A DNA stretch of 64,000 nucleotides from Hordeum vulgare subsp. vulgare (taxonomy: Eukaryota; Streptophyta; Magnoliopsida; Poales; Poaceae): NCBI RefSeq assembly GCF_904849725.1, contig NC_058518.1, positions 507,891,225-507,955,224 of the forward strand, in the 5' to 3' direction. Under the pieces are notes generated by a model, which saw nothing but the letters and a program-made list of their open reading frames with translations, made no database searches and was not told the origin of the DNA. Positions 1 to 10,510 of this stretch are shown piece by piece (position 1 is the stretch's first letter; each line of letters opens with the position of its first letter). Made by a program: the position numbers and the translations under genes.

Positions 1-330
1 CCCGTTTTAATGCATAAATAGGCAGACGTGACAAAAACAATTGGATATACCATTAACCTTTTTTTTTTTGCAAAAATGATAAATCCGGAACATTTGGGAT
101 TGGCCCACGACAAACCGAATAATATTTTATGACAACTTTAATTGACGTGAGCATGACAAGCTTAATTGACGAACACGGTAATTTTCTGACAGAAAATAAA
201 CCGCGGACGCAATTGCCATATTTACCAACTAAACTCGTCATTCCTTGCTACATGAATTATAAAAAAAAGGTTCGATTTGCCATGAGGAAATCCCAAACGT
301 TGTGTGAGCGGGATATATAAATATCAAAAA
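1..330. other. Intergenic, nothing recognised
   Basis: AT-rich sequence with only short chance reading frames. I see no repeat ends, gene homology or RNA gene here. Confidence 0.4.
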
Positions 331-497
331 TGCTAGACCTACAAAAACTTACAAAGGTTTACTTAACCTTCTAAACTAACTCTTCTCTCCCCCCTGATTT
401 TCAGTGAGGTGGGGCCACTCATCCCTCAATTACCAATCACAATCTTATACATCAGTTTGTACGTAAAATCTTTACGTAAGCCTTTGTAGGTGTAGCA
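331..497 (-). mobile_element. MITE, unclassified family, copy 1
   Basis: The ends form an imperfect terminal inverted repeat: the left begins TGCTAGACCTACAAAAACTT and the right, reverse-complemented, begins TGCTACACCTACAAAGGCTT. The central part (a run like GATTGGTAATTGAGGGATGA on the minus strand, then CCCCACC and TGAAAAT) recurs at 8976-9144 and 54186-54363. No clear target duplication was found, so the superfamily is undecided (Mutator-type or Harbinger-type MITE). Confidence 0.6.
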
Positions 498-957
498 TTA
501 CTCTATATATATTCCCAGATAGACTCGTAGGCGTCATCACATCAACAGGAACGATATCGTCCAATCGCTACATCCTCCCAAAGATACATTTGTGTGAGTG
601 CGATAGCGTGAATATGCCCGTGCAGATCCCATATTCCAGGGGTCATTCTCACATTCTCCTCGGCATCAACGGATTCCGACATTGTGGCAGGCGACAGAGA
701 TTGGGATCACTGATGAGCAGGAGGACTCGTGTGTGTCTCGATCACCGGACTGTTGCACGCGGCAAAAATAAGCAGCTTGCACGGCATATGCCCTCACATA
801 TCCGCCGCCGCCGGGATGCACCCAAGGAGGCGACACCAACCAGCTCCCTCTTTGTTTTCGTCCACGTCGCCGTCGGCTGACTCACGCTCGATCGTCGCCA
901 GCACGCTCGCTGCCGACCGTCGCCGTCGCCATGGCGGATCGGGTGGCATGACACTCC
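498..957. other. Upstream region of the FAAL-like gene
   Basis: Base composition shifts from AT-rich to GC-rich toward the gene, as is common for grass genes. Short overlapping frames on both strands between 590 and 980 look like chance frames in GC-rich DNA. No transposon ends are visible. Confidence 0.4.
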
Positions 958-965
958 TATAAATA
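958..965 (+). promoter_or_regulatory. TATA box of the FAAL-like gene
   Basis: A perfect TATAAATA lies 77 bp before the ATG at 1042. This would place transcription start near 990 and give a 5' leader of about 50 bases. It is the best TATA candidate in the region. Confidence 0.6.
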
Positions 966-1041
966 CCGCTGCATTGCATGATAATTCATCAGCCTACACT
1001 CAGGCATAGGAGTAGCTGGCTGGCAGCACGCACGCACGGCC

Positions 1042-2994
1042 ATGGCCACCGAGAACTACGACCCGTGCTACCCGGACCAGCCGGCGGTGCACCGGTACCT
1101 GCCCGTGTGGGCCAGGATGCCGGCGTTCGCCGCCAAGCCGGCCTTCGTCTGGGCCGACGACGACGCGGCCACCGGCGCCATGTCATACACCGCGCTCACG
1201 TACTCCGAGCTCAATGCTGCGGTGGACCGCATGGCGTCCGGGCTCCTCGGCACGCTCCGGCGCGGTGACACCGTGCTTGTGCTCGCTTCTCCTGGCCTCC
1301 GCCTCGTCAAGCTCCTCTTCGCGTGCCAGCGCGCCGGGCTCACCGCGGTGCCCGTCATCCCGCCGAACCCGTCGAGGCCCGGCCCCGCGCACGCGCACCT
1401 CCTGCGCGCCGTGTCCCAGACGAGGCCCAGGGCTGCCGTCGCCGACGCGCGCTACGTCACTGCCGTCGCCTCCAGCCGGCTGGCCGCCGCGCTGAGTGGC
1501 CTGCGCTGGCTGTCGGTTGACGAGCTGGACGAAGGAGATGCTGCTGCTTTGTCGAGCGCCATGGCGGGGCACGCGGGCTGCGGCGCGGGCGACGCGTACC
1601 TGGTCCAGTACACGTCCGGTGCCACGGGCGTCCCGAAGCCCGTGGTGGTCACCGCCGGCTCGGCGGCCCACAACGTGCGGGCGGCGAGGCGCGCCTACGA
1701 CCTGGGCCCCGGCAGCACCATCGTGTCGTGGCTGCCGCAGTACCACGACTGCGGCCTCATGTTCCTGCTCCTCACCGTCGTCTCCGGCGCCACCAGCGTG
1801 CTGGCTTCTCCCGATGCCTTCCTCCGCCGCCCGCGCCTCTGGCTCGAGCTCATCTCCGAGTTTAAGGCGACGTGCACGCCCGTTCCGTCCTTCACGTTGC
1901 CGCTCGTGCTCCGCCGCGGCGGCGGGCGCTCCGCGTCGGCGCACGGACTGCAGCGGACGGTGCAGCTCGGCAGCCTCCGGAACCTGATCCTGATAAACGA
2001 GCCGATCTACAAGACTTGCGTCGACGAGTTCGTTGCAGAGTTCGGTCGCCACGGGCTGCGCGCCGAGTCGGTCTCGCCGTCCTACGGCCTCGCCGAGAAC
2101 TGCACGTTCGTGTCCACGGCCTGGCGAAGCATTGGCGGGCGCGTGGAGCGCCTCCCGTCGTACAATAAGCTTCTGCCGTCGGCGAGGCTGCCATCGTCCA
2201 TGACGCACGAGGCGTCAGAGATCGAGATCGTCGTGGTGGACGAGAAGACCGGCGAGCCGGTGAGGGACGGCACGGAGGGTGAGGTCTGGGTGTCCTCGCC
2301 GAGCAACGCGTCGGGGTACCTAGGCCACCCGTCGGCGAGCCACGAGGCATTCTGCGGGAGGGTGCCGGGGAGGGCGGGGTCGCTCTTCGTGCGCACGGGC
2401 GACCGCGGCGTGGTCACCGGGCCAGAGCGGTACCTGTATGTCATCGGCCGGAGCGTCGACGTGATAGTCACGGAGCTCGACGGCCGCGTGCACGCACACT
2501 ACATCGAGACGGCGGCTCTCTGCAGCGCGCCTGACAGTCTGAGGGGTGGATGCATCGCCGCTTTCACGGCGCCGGCGACAGCGTCTTCGAAGGAGCAAAT
2601 GTGCGTCGTCGCGGAGCTGCAGAAGGGTAGCCGCAGCGATGATCACACGAGCCTCTGCGACGGCATAAGGCGGTCAGTGTGGGAGGCGGAAAGGGTGAGG
2701 GTGGGGCGGGTGATGCTGGTCCAGAGCGGCGCGGTGCCGAAGACGACGTCGGGGAAGGTGCGCCGTGGGGCGGCGAGGGAGAAGCTGGTCGCCCGGAGGT
2801 ATCCGGTGGTTTTTGAGGCCCTGTACGACGACGACGGGGTCAGCGAAATCCCGACGCCTGCGGTCGGTGATGAAGACGGGCAGATGGAGGAGAGATGCGC
2901 GGCAAGCTGGATGGCTGGAGAGGGCGGGGTGCCCGCCATGGCCACGACCTTAGGGCGTCCAAGCCGCCGTATCCGCGTTCAATCGTTTCTTTGA
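1042..2994 (+). CDS. Fatty-acyl-AMP ligase-like adenylate-forming enzyme
   Basis: A 650-residue open frame in one exon, starting at an ATG in strong context (GCCATGG) behind a TATA box. It belongs to the AMP-binding/acyl-activating (ANL) superfamily. Motifs appear in order: the Thr/Ser/Gly-rich P-loop YTSGATGVPK at about 190-199, WLPQYHDCGLM at about 230-240, YGLAEN at about 348, RTGD at about 451-454 and the C-terminal PKTTSGKVRR at about 566-575 with the catalytic Lys near 572. The WLPxYHDxGLM signature is typical of fatty-acyl-AMP ligases (FAAL), which activate fatty acids with ATP to acyl-adenylates. The substrate and the acyl acceptor (CoA or a carrier protein) cannot be told from sequence. 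The last ~60 residues after A10 resemble no domain I know and end inside a short direct repeat. GC content is high, as in many grass genes. No organelle-targeting or membrane segment is evident. Confidence 0.85.
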   Translation: MATENYDPCYPDQPAVHRYLPVWARMPAFAAKPAFVWADDDAATGAMSYTALTYSELNAAVDRMASGLLGTLRRGDTVLVLASPGLRLVKLLFACQRAGLTAVPVIPPNPSRPGPAHAHLLRAVSQTRPRAAVADARYVTAVASSRLAAALSGLRWLSVDELDEGDAAALSSAMAGHAGCGAGDAYLVQYTSGATGVPKPVVVTAGSAAHNVRAARRAYDLGPGSTIVSWLPQYHDCGLMFLLLTVVSGATSVLASPDAFLRRPRLWLELISEFKATCTPVPSFTLPLVLRRGGGRSASAHGLQRTVQLGSLRNLILINEPIYKTCVDEFVAEFGRHGLRAESVSPSYGLAENCTFVSTAWRSIGGRVERLPSYNKLLPSARLPSSMTHEASEIEIVVVDEKTGEPVRDGTEGEVWVSSPSNASGYLGHPSASHEAFCGRVPGRAGSLFVRTGDRGVVTGPERYLYVIGRSVDVIVTELDGRVHAHYIETAALCSAPDSLRGGCIAAFTAPATASSKEQMCVVAELQKGSRSDDHTSLCDGIRRSVWEAERVRVGRVMLVQSGAVPKTTSGKVRRGAAREKLVARRYPVVFEALYDDDGVSEIPTPAVGDEDGQMEERCAASWMAGEGGVPAMATTLGRPSRRIRVQSFL

Positions 2995-3106
2995 AAGAGA
3001 AGCTTCGACAGGTTAAAATGTGTAGTAAGACGATGGGAATGGTTATGTTTGTCTTGATGATCATGCGTGTTTGATGATGAAACAATCCGCGTTCAATCGT
3101 TTCTTT
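2971..3106 (+). repeat. 22-bp direct repeat spanning the FAAL stop codon
   Basis: An exact 22-base sequence beginning ATCCGCGTTCAATCG occurs at 2971-2992 and again at 3085-3106, 114 bp apart. The first copy runs to the first base of the TGA stop, so the final residues (RVQSFL) are encoded inside the repeat. Confidence 0.8.
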
Positions 3107-3593
3107 AAAATTTATTGTTCTACCGTAGGCACTAGAAACCATTATGCATGCGACAATGTTAACATGAGTAAGCTCTCTTCCTATGTGGCTAATTGAACGG
3201 TTCACATTTCCAATTCTTATATGACGGTGTACATGAACCAAAAGTGTTTAATATAGCTAACGTCATTGATAATCATGGCACCCGGAATCAAATTAAAGAG
3301 GATGCCACAACAACAATATGAAATAGGTATTAGCTAGAACTCATCTAGCTGAGACATAACCATGGTCTCATTCATATGACATCAGCCGACATCATGTATA
3401 GTTGTTGTAGATTGTTTTTCAGTTTGTTTATGGGCTTGTGCCTTTTTAATTTTTATGAGTTGGTTGTTGATTGAATATTTGTAGTTTGTATATGTGTGAT
3501 TGTTCGATTGGTCGCCACTTTTTTTCTTGACGTCTATTTTTGTTCCCGTGTCGAGGAAGATTTTTATTATTTTTTTAAGATAGAAGATATGTT
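2995..3593. other. 3' flank of the FAAL-like gene
   Basis: AT-rich sequence containing the second copy of the 22-bp repeat. No recognisable gene. It is probably 3' UTR followed by intergenic DNA. Confidence 0.4.
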
Positions 3594-4390
3594 TTCATTA
3601 GCTATGCACTATACATAAACAAAAGAAAAAAAAACTTTCTAGAAGGGTTTTTCATCACGTGACTTTGGCTGAAAAAAGAAAACACATTGAGAAGAAAAAT
3701 CAACCCTACTAAACAGTGAGCAGTAACTATACTTTAGCAAAATTTAGCCAAGATTTTTTTGAAATGTGAACCGTTGTGAAACATGCAATTGCGACATTAT
3801 TTTAAAATTTGTAGTTGAGAGCCCATTTACAACTTGCTGACCCCAACTTTAAAAATTTTAGTGACCCACTTAAAACTTGCAGTTGCACCCCAAAACTTTG
3901 ACTACTTTCTGTTGGGACCCTAGTTTAAAATTTTGTATTGAATACTTGCATTTGCGATCCTACAGTGAATACTTGCAGTTGCGACCCGACTTTACATACT
4001 TGCAATTACGATCCGACCGTGACTACCTATAGTTGCGACCGACTTTGAATACTTGCAATTGCGATCCGACTTTGAATACTGGCAGTTGTGACCCGACTTT
4101 GAACACTTGCAGTTGCGAGACAACTTTGAATACTTACAGTTGCGATCCAATTTTGAATATTTGCAGTTGTGATCCAGCTTTGAATACTTGCAGTTGCCAC
4201 CCGACTTTGAGTACTTGCAATTGCGACCCGGCTTTGAATATTTGCAGTTGCAACTACATTAAAAAACATGCAGTTGCGACCCAACTTTGAATATTAATGT
4301 CATTGATATAAGAAGGAAAAAAGAAAGACACAAAAACATTAAATAAAACAAGGACTAAAAAATAAAATAAATAAAATAAAAAATAATGAT
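3594..4390 (+). repeat. 797-bp block with minisatellite, copy 1
   Basis: This block and the next (4391-5187) align with a constant offset of 797 bp, for example TTCATCACGTGAC at 3651 and 4448. The inner part (about 3940-4290) is a degenerate tandem array of a unit of roughly 27-30 bp, in the style CGACTTTGAATACTTGCAGT. It is open on both strands only because the unit happens to contain few stops. Confidence 0.85.
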
Positions 4391-5187
4391 TTCATTAGCT
4401 ATCCACTACACATAAACAAAAGAAAAAAAACCTTTCTAGATGGGTTTTTCATCACGTGACTATGGCTGAAAAAAGAAAACACATTGAGAAGAAAAAAAAT
4501 CAACCTACTGAACAGTGAACACTAACTATACTTTAGCAAAACTTAGCCAAGATTTTTTTTAAACGTGAACCATTGTGAAATATGCAATTGCAACATCATT
4601 TTAAAATTTGTAGTTGCGAGCCCATTTACAACTTGCTGACCCCAACTTTAAAAAATATAGTGACCCACTTAAAACTTGTACTTGCACCCCAAAACTTTGA
4701 CTACTTTCTGTTGCGACCCTAGTTGAAAATTTGTATTGAATCGTTGCATTTGCGACCCTACTGTGAATACTTGCAGTTGCAACCCGACTTTATATACTTG
4801 CAGTCGCGATCCGACTGTGAATACCTATAGTTGCGATCGACTTTGAATACTTGCAATTGCGACCTGACTTTAAATACTTATAGTAGCGACCCGACTTCGA
4901 GCACTTGTAGTTGCGACACAACTTTGAATACTTGAAGTTGTGATCCAACTTTGAATACTTGCAGTTGTGATCCAACTTTGAATACTTGCAGTTGTCATCC
5001 GACTTTGAATACTTGCAATTGTGACTTGAGTTTGAATATTTGCAGTTGCGACCACATTTAAAAACATGCAGTTGCGACTCAAATATGAATATTAATGTCA
5101 TTGATATAAGAAGGAAAAAAATAGAGACACCAAAACATTAAATAAAACAAGGACTGAAAACTAAAAATTAAAAAACATCAAATAATG
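4391..5187 (+). repeat. 797-bp block with minisatellite, copy 2
   Basis: Tandem second copy of the preceding block, with the same borders (TTCATTAGCTAT at the left, AACAAGGACT at the right) and its own minisatellite array at about 4740-5090. The two arrays differ at many positions, so the duplication is not very recent. Confidence 0.85.
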
Positions 5188-5581
5188 AAACCCTAAACAT
5201 TTTTTTCATATTGAGTTAAATGAAATGAATGCACTTAATTAGGAAAAGGGAAAATAGTGGAATAAATTTCTGCTTAATAGTGAATAACATGAACATTTCT
5301 ACACAACGCAGATTTGATATTCAAAAATTTTATTAATGTCAAACAAATATTTGAAACGTGCATGCCCAAACAATTTTTCTCAACTCATAATTTTTATAAA
5401 GTGTGACCATTTTTTGAAACTTCTGAATACTTTTTTTAACATGAACATTTTTTTTTTGAAAACACAATCAATTTTGGAAAGTAAAACACTATTTGAAACA
5501 TAAACTTTTTTTAAAAATGGGAACAACTATTGAAACCTGAACAAAAAAATTAAAATATTTAAACAGTGTAAAAATCTTTGG
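5188..5581. other. AT-rich intergenic DNA
   Basis: Low-complexity AT-rich sequence with recurring fragments such as TTTGAAAC and AACATTTTTT. I recognise no gene or element. Confidence 0.4.
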
Positions 5582-5667
5582 TACTCCCTTCGTCCCATAA
5601 TATAAGAGTGTTTTTGACACTAGTATAGTATAAAAAATGCTCTTATATTATGGGATGGAGGAAGTAT
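5582..5667. mobile_element. Stowaway MITE
   Basis: An 80-bp near-perfect palindrome with the Stowaway/mariner terminus CTCCCTTCGTCCCATAATAT and its complement ATATTATGGGATGGAGGAAG, flanked by TA dinucleotides. The core GTGTTTTTGACACTAGTATA resembles the shortest Triticeae Stowaway families. Confidence 0.85.
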
Positions 5668-6420
5668 ATGGTAAATTATTTGCGTTTAACCATATATGTT
5701 TGGTATTTCAAATTTGTTTCTATTTTTAAAAAATATTTTGGCATTTTTAGATTTTTTTTTTAATATATAAATGCTCGTTTTGTTCGTATATATCAAGCGA
5801 GCACTATAGGGCGATTTGGAAGATGCGGGCACCATGGGAGCGAGGTTCCGAGTTCGAGTACTATCAAGGTCATTGTTTGCTTCAACTATGTTTTTATAGT
5901 TCCTAATAGAGGACAAGTGGGTTCATCCAGGTTTTAAAAATGTTTATTGTCATTATGCAAATATAAGATGATATCATTACGAAAGTGTAAAACAAACAAA
6001 ATAAAAAGGGAAAATAAAATAAAATAAAAACAGCACTAGCGACTGTTTTAATGGGCCGTCCCGATTCATCCTAATATCAGCCGAACAGATAACAATCCTT
6101 GTCACGTCAGCAAGTCTCAGCTAAAAGCCTTCAAGGTTCAAAATGATCCGGAGTTTGGTGTGCTGATTTCCGGCAGGATTCTATTTAGCTTTCGTCTATA
6201 ATTTTAAGGTATTTTGAGACTTTTTCTTTTTGTTAACGAAAATGTTGCACATGCTTGTAATAACCTCATCTCTGGCACAATTAAAAGGATGGGGCCAGAC
6301 TGCAGGGAGAGGGTGATGCCTTCCCCTACCGTGCCGCTGTCGGTCGTTCGTCGCTCCACCGTCACCCACCTCCGTCCATCCCGCCGGCCCTGTAGGAGAC
6401 AAAAGTGCCATTACACAACC
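5668..6420. other. Upstream region of the ZF-HD gene
   Basis: AT-rich to about 6180, then more balanced toward the gene. No TATA box stands out. A short stretch near 5815-5880 with GTTCGAGT recalls a tRNA-type B box but is not convincing. Otherwise unexplained. Confidence 0.35.
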
Positions 6421-6521
6421 AGTGTCCCCCCTGCTGAAGCCCACTCAGTCGCTAGCTCCCCTTGGCTACAGAATCACAAGAGGCCAAGCACCTGCGCCGC
6501 TAGCTAGCTGCAGCCAGAGGC

Positions 6522-6530
6522 ATGCGGTGA
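6522..6530 (+). promoter_or_regulatory. Two-codon upstream ORF overlapping the ZF-HD start
   Basis: ATG-CGG-TGA occupies 6522-6530 and its stop codon shares its last base with the main ATG at 6530 (TGATG). If translated it would terminate exactly on the ZF-HD start. Whether it is used is unknown. Confidence 0.5.
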
Positions 6531-7237
6531 TGGAGTTCACGGGGCCGGAGCACGCCGCCGGCACGCGCGCGCCCTCCGACGCCTCCTCGGGGAACAGCGG
6601 CCAGGCGAGGTACCGCGAGTGCCTGCGCAACCACGCCGCGGCGCAGGGCGGGCACGCCGTGGACGGGTGCGGGGAGTTCATGCCCTCCGGCGCCAACGAC
6701 CTGCTCAGTTGCGCCGCCTGCGGGTGCCACCGCAGCTTCCACCGCAGGGACGACGGGCAGCAGCAACCCCGCCTCTTCCTCCCCGCGCTCGGCGCCACGC
6801 CGACGTCGGCTCCGCGCGTGCCGCTGCTCATGCCGCCGCCGCCGCCGCACCACCCCTACGGCGCTGGGCACTCACAAGCGCTGCCGTTCCTGTACAACCC
6901 CCACCACCACCACTACCACCGCACGCCCAGCGGCGGTGGCACGACGACCGAGTCGTCCAGCGAGGAGCCCGGCCCGGGCCCGCCCTCGACGTCGGCGCAC
7001 GGGCATGGGCAGACGCAGCGGCGGAAGCGGTACCGGACGAGGTTCACGGCGGAGCAGAGGGAGCAGATGCTGGCGCTGGCGGAGCGGGTGGGGTGGCGGA
7101 TGCTGAAGCAGGACGAGGCCCTGGTGGAGCAGCTCTGCGCGCAGGCCGGAGTCCGGCGGCAGGTCTTCAAGGTCTGGATGCACAACAACAAGCACCACAA
7201 GAGGCAGACGCAGCCGCCACAGTCCCAACAGCAGTAG
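6530..7237 (+). CDS. Zinc-finger homeodomain (ZF-HD) transcription factor
   Basis: Encodes 235 residues in one exon; ZF-HD genes are usually intronless. The N-terminal ZF-HD dimerisation finger spans about residues 27-73: [11 protein letters not shown], then [13 protein letters not shown], then [13 protein letters not shown], with its Cys and His ligands present. A Pro/His-rich linker with runs such as PPPPPP and HHHH separates it from a ~60-residue homeodomain at about 166-225, starting KRYRTRF and ending with the family-specific recognition helix [14 protein letters not shown] proteins are nuclear, plant-specific, form homo- and heterodimers through the finger, and bind ATTA-core sites; many act in floral development, hormone response or stress. 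The tail is Gln-rich. I chose the ATG at 6530 because it is the only in-frame ATG before the finger; the frame stays open upstream to 6422 but without an ATG. Which paralogue this is cannot be told here. Confidence 0.93.
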   Translation: MEFTGPEHAAGTRAPSDASSGNSGQARYRECLRNHAAAQGGHAVDGCGEFMPSGANDLLSCAACGCHRSFHRRDDGQQQPRLFLPALGATPTSAPRVPLLMPPPPPHHPYGAGHSQALPFLYNPHHHHYHRTPSGGGTTTESSSEEPGPGPPSTSAHGHGQTQRRKRYRTRFTAEQREQMLALAERVGWRMLKQDEALVEQLCAQAGVRRQVFKVWMHNNKHHKRQTQPPQSQQQ

Positions 7238-8583
7238 CCATGCCAGGGGACAAGCCTAATTTTACTTCTTGGTCTTGATCACGGTTCATGATCCTTGCTT
7301 GGCTTTACTGGATTTCTTTTGTTTCTAGACGATGATTGTTCGATACTTCAATTATACGTATGTAGAATATGGGTCACTCGGTGTGCGTGCTTGCATTTGT
7401 CCTTATTTTCTACGCATTGTATTTGATCTGGCCTGTAAACAAGAAGATCAATTGACCAGTGCAATTTCCTTCGTGCCATCTTGCTCAAGACTAGATAATC
7501 CATCTTCAACTGATAGAGAGGGAATGATCACAGAGTCAATGAGACATTGATATGCCCAATTTGTGGAGCTTTCGTGCTGACAATAAGAGAACAACGGGTA
7601 CAGTCATGAATTGACTTTATCATTGGCTAGAATGTAGTTAGCCTACTGGGAAGTGAGAACTTATGCTTGAATGTGGCTTAATTATCAGTACCAACCAGAC
7701 TTGGCTCCATGAAGCACGCACGCAGGAGAACTGTTCGTCCTTGTGTGTGTACTGTGTATCCTTGCATTTTGGTGTGGCCTGAGATTCAGTTGTAAGGGTC
7801 AGTCCTTATCCAAACCGGATCCCTTAATTGGGCATGCATGCCGGTCAGTCACTCACATGGCTTTCAACATCTTGCACAAGTGAAGAGCATACAAGTATGG
7901 GATTTCGCTTCATGGAACACAACTGTGAGGCCGGCCCATGCTGCCTGCAACTGCAAGGGATGGGGGGAGACAGCAGATAAGGATGCAGTAATGAGCGTCC
8001 ATCCGAGACAGGGGGTTAGAGATGAGGATGCACTCATTAGCGTCACTCATATTTTGTGTTCTTGTTAGCCGTCACACTTCTCGCTCGACTAGATGAACCC
8101 AAACTAGATTTTTGTATGTGTTCTAGCTATTGATTTGGATGGTTGAGCAGAACAGCAAGGTCATCGATCTATTCGTTCCCCTCCCTCGTGGCCCCTTTAG
8201 ACTTTGCTGTCGAGCCTGTGGACTCGGTTCTTCTCTCTACCGCTCCGGTGGCCGGCGAGTCGGCGACGGAGAGAGGAGTCCAGGTGTCTCGGACTGACTA
8301 GTAGTTTCGGTTCGGTTTTTATTCATTATTACCCATAAGGACAACGCTATGGAGGATGGATGGCGGCGCTTTATTTTTGAGCCGGTCCGTAGGTTCTGGT
8401 AGTTCTACCATTGGTGTGTAGTCGATGGGCTTAGAGTTTCTCGCCGTGCAAGACTGCGAGATCTGGCGCCAGAGGCCTCAAATCATTTCACGATCAAATC
8501 ACGAGTTGGGGATGATTGCAGCTCTAGGGCGTTTGTCTATGAACACTTTTATCAAGGGACGAAGAGAGTCTTCAAGAACCATA
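7238..8583. other. 3' flank and intergenic DNA downstream of ZF-HD
   Basis: The first few hundred bases are probably 3' UTR. The short frames at 7838-8068 and 8425-8613 show no known domain. A GC-richer patch at 8170-8300 might be a decayed gene fragment, but I cannot identify it. Confidence 0.35.
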
Positions 8584-8750
8584 TACTCCCCCCTTCTTAA
8601 ATACGGAATATAAGATATTTTAAAGATTTTCATTATAGAATACACACGGGACAAAGTAAATGAATCTATACTGTAAGTCTGTAAAATATGTCTACATACA
8701 TTTATATGTAACTCATAATAAAAAAAATATATTTAAAAACGGAGGTAGTA
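8584..8750. mobile_element. Stowaway-like MITE
   Basis: About 165 bp bounded by TA, beginning TACTCCCCCCTTCTTAAATA and ending TTTAAAAACGGAGGTAGTA, which gives the CTCCCTCC...GGAGGTAG type of inverted terminus. It matches the longer Stowaway type with the internal CATTTATATGTA segment. Confidence 0.75.
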
Positions 8751-8975
8751 TTATTTACAATAGTCGGAAGCAAATGACAACCGCCAATCAGTAACCAAGT
8801 AACTACCAGATTTTCGTTCTCAAAAAAGTAAATAAAATAATTACCAGATGTACGCACGCTCTACAGATATGTTTAGTTACATGTACAGGAAAATACACAA
8901 GCTCATTATTATTTTATACGTACTACTACTAATTAAAAAAAGTAGTCCAACTCCTCAAAAAACGAAAGTGAATAA

Positions 8976-9144
8976 TGCTAGATATACGAAAGGCTACGTA
9001 AAGATTTTACGGGATGCTAACGTAGATGATTTGTATTGAAAGCCGAGGATGAAGGGACCCACCCCCACTGAAAATTATGGAGGAGAAGATTTAGCTTTTA
9101 GAAGATTACGTAAAGCTTTGTAAACTCGTTCGCAGGTTTAGTAT
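8976..9144 (+). mobile_element. MITE, unclassified family, copy 2
   Basis: Same family as 331-497 but in the opposite orientation. The left end is TGCTAGATATACGAAAGG, the right end (complement) TACTAAACCTGCGAACG. Shared internal blocks are GTAAAGATTTTACG, GGGACCCACC and CACTGAAAAT. Confidence 0.6.
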
Positions 9145-9578
9145 TATCGAAAAAAATAGTCCAATAAAAAGTGAAAAAGATCGAAAGAGGTACTGCTAGC
9201 AAAGAAAAAACAATTCGACGCGACGAGATCTTCTGTTAAATCCTCTTCCGGAGCGGGATACTGGAGCACGTGGAAAAAAGAAACCACCTTTTCTCCGCAC
9301 GTGCCGTTTATACATAGGCGTACTTTGATCTCGAGTCGACAGGTTCGGCCACGTTTTAGAGCCTCCCTGCCCATGCCCATTGCTGCTTCCCGTCAAAGCC
9401 ACCACCCTCGCTGCATGAAAGACATGGCCACTGAAAAGAAAAGTATGCCAGCGTATATGCATGCCGCTTGATAATTGAGCATCAGGTTGTGACATGATGT
9501 TAACTTTGACTGCAACGTGCATCTCAACGTACAAATTATCGTGCAAGACAATCGGTCGATAATGATGGTTGTGTCTTA
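9145..9578. other. Intergenic, nothing recognised
   Basis: Contains a few short minus-strand frames without recognisable domains. No repeat termini seen. Confidence 0.35.
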
Positions 9579-9584
9579 GCTACC

Positions 9585-9739
9585 CGTTGAAGGGGAGAGA
9601 AGGATAGGTAAAATAGTTGTTGTATTGCTTGAGCCTTGTGGACATATATATAGAAGTACATGATTAATTTGGAGTACAAGATAAGTCAAAATAATTCCTA
9701 GTCTATCTCATCTTTCCTAACTAATCAATATACTCAACA
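9585..9739 (-). repeat. LTR of the miniature element (3' LTR on minus strand)
   Basis: Begins CGTTGAAGGGGAGAG, where the other LTR has TGTTGAAGGG, and ends ACTCAACA. It differs from its partner by many substitutions, so the insertion is old. Confidence 0.8.
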
Positions 9740-10195
9740 TCCCCCCGCAGTCACAACGGTAGTGACATACACGGTCAGACTGGAGAAGAATCCGAAGGTA
9801 AGCCAACATCCTCCTCACAGTCGTAACGGTCGATGCATCGCGCAAGTTGTGGCTGGAGTGAAAACCGACAAGGTTGCTCAAACAAGGCGGTAACCCTTTG
9901 TGCGTTGGTCGAGGTAGCCGAGAGCGTATGATGGTGTAGCCGTGGTCGAGGTAGTCGTGCGACTCGGGTGAGCGAGCTGCAGCAGCGCCAAAGAAGAGCG
10001 ACGGCGGCGGCCTGATGGCGGCGACGGCGGCTGGTTAGGAGCGCGACGACGATGCTCAAAGTAGGCGAGAAAGAGCCCGACAGCATGACGAAGACCGGCG
10101 CAGATGATGGCGTTCCCGAGCCGAAGGAGACGATGCGGCGCATACCACAGGAAGTCGACGCGCGGGGTCGGCGGAGTGGACCACGCGCCGCGGCA

Positions 10196-10470
10196 GCGCG
10201 CGGGTCGGGGCAACGACGGAAGACCTCGGGTGGCAGCGTAAACCGCGTGCCGCAACACTACGGCCCGAAGGGGCGACGTAGCAGCGGTGCGCGGGTCGGT
10301 GCAGCCAGGGGGACGACCTCGGGCAGCGGCGGGGACCGCGTGCCGCGCTGCACTACAACCCGGAGGGGCGGTGTAGCAACGGCTTGCGGGTCGGGGCAAC
10401 CGTGGAAAGAACCACTGGGCGGCGACGCTACGGTCCGATTGGACGACGCAGCGGCAGCCCGATGTTCGAT
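10196..10470. repeat. GC-rich ~93-bp tandem repeat, three degenerate copies
   Basis: Starts of the unit at about 10196, 10286 and 10381 share GCGGGTCGG, GACCTCGGG, ACCGCGTGCCGC and CTACGGCCCGAAGG-like blocks. The array lies inside the miniature LTR element near its primer-binding site. Confidence 0.65.
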
Positions 10471-10510
10471 CGGTGGAGGGGCGCGCTTTACTCGGGATGC
10501 TCTGATACCA

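Noticed and set aside
1183..2208. Minus-strand frame of 341 residues opposite the FAAL-like gene
   Set aside because: It is a shadow frame caused by high third-position GC; its Arg-rich sequence has no domain.
4027..5101. Periodic open frames (Cys/Asn/Thr- and Ser/Ile-rich) on both strands
   Set aside because: They follow from the minisatellite unit and are open on both strands with no conserved start or domain.
5815..5880. tRNA- or SINE-like segment with GTTCGAGT
   Set aside because: No A box at the right distance, no cloverleaf and no A-tail could be made out.
6422..6529. Upstream in-frame extension of the ZF-HD protein
   Set aside because: The open frame has no ATG before 6530, the added residues are not part of a known domain, and ZF-HD proteins usually start shortly before the finger.
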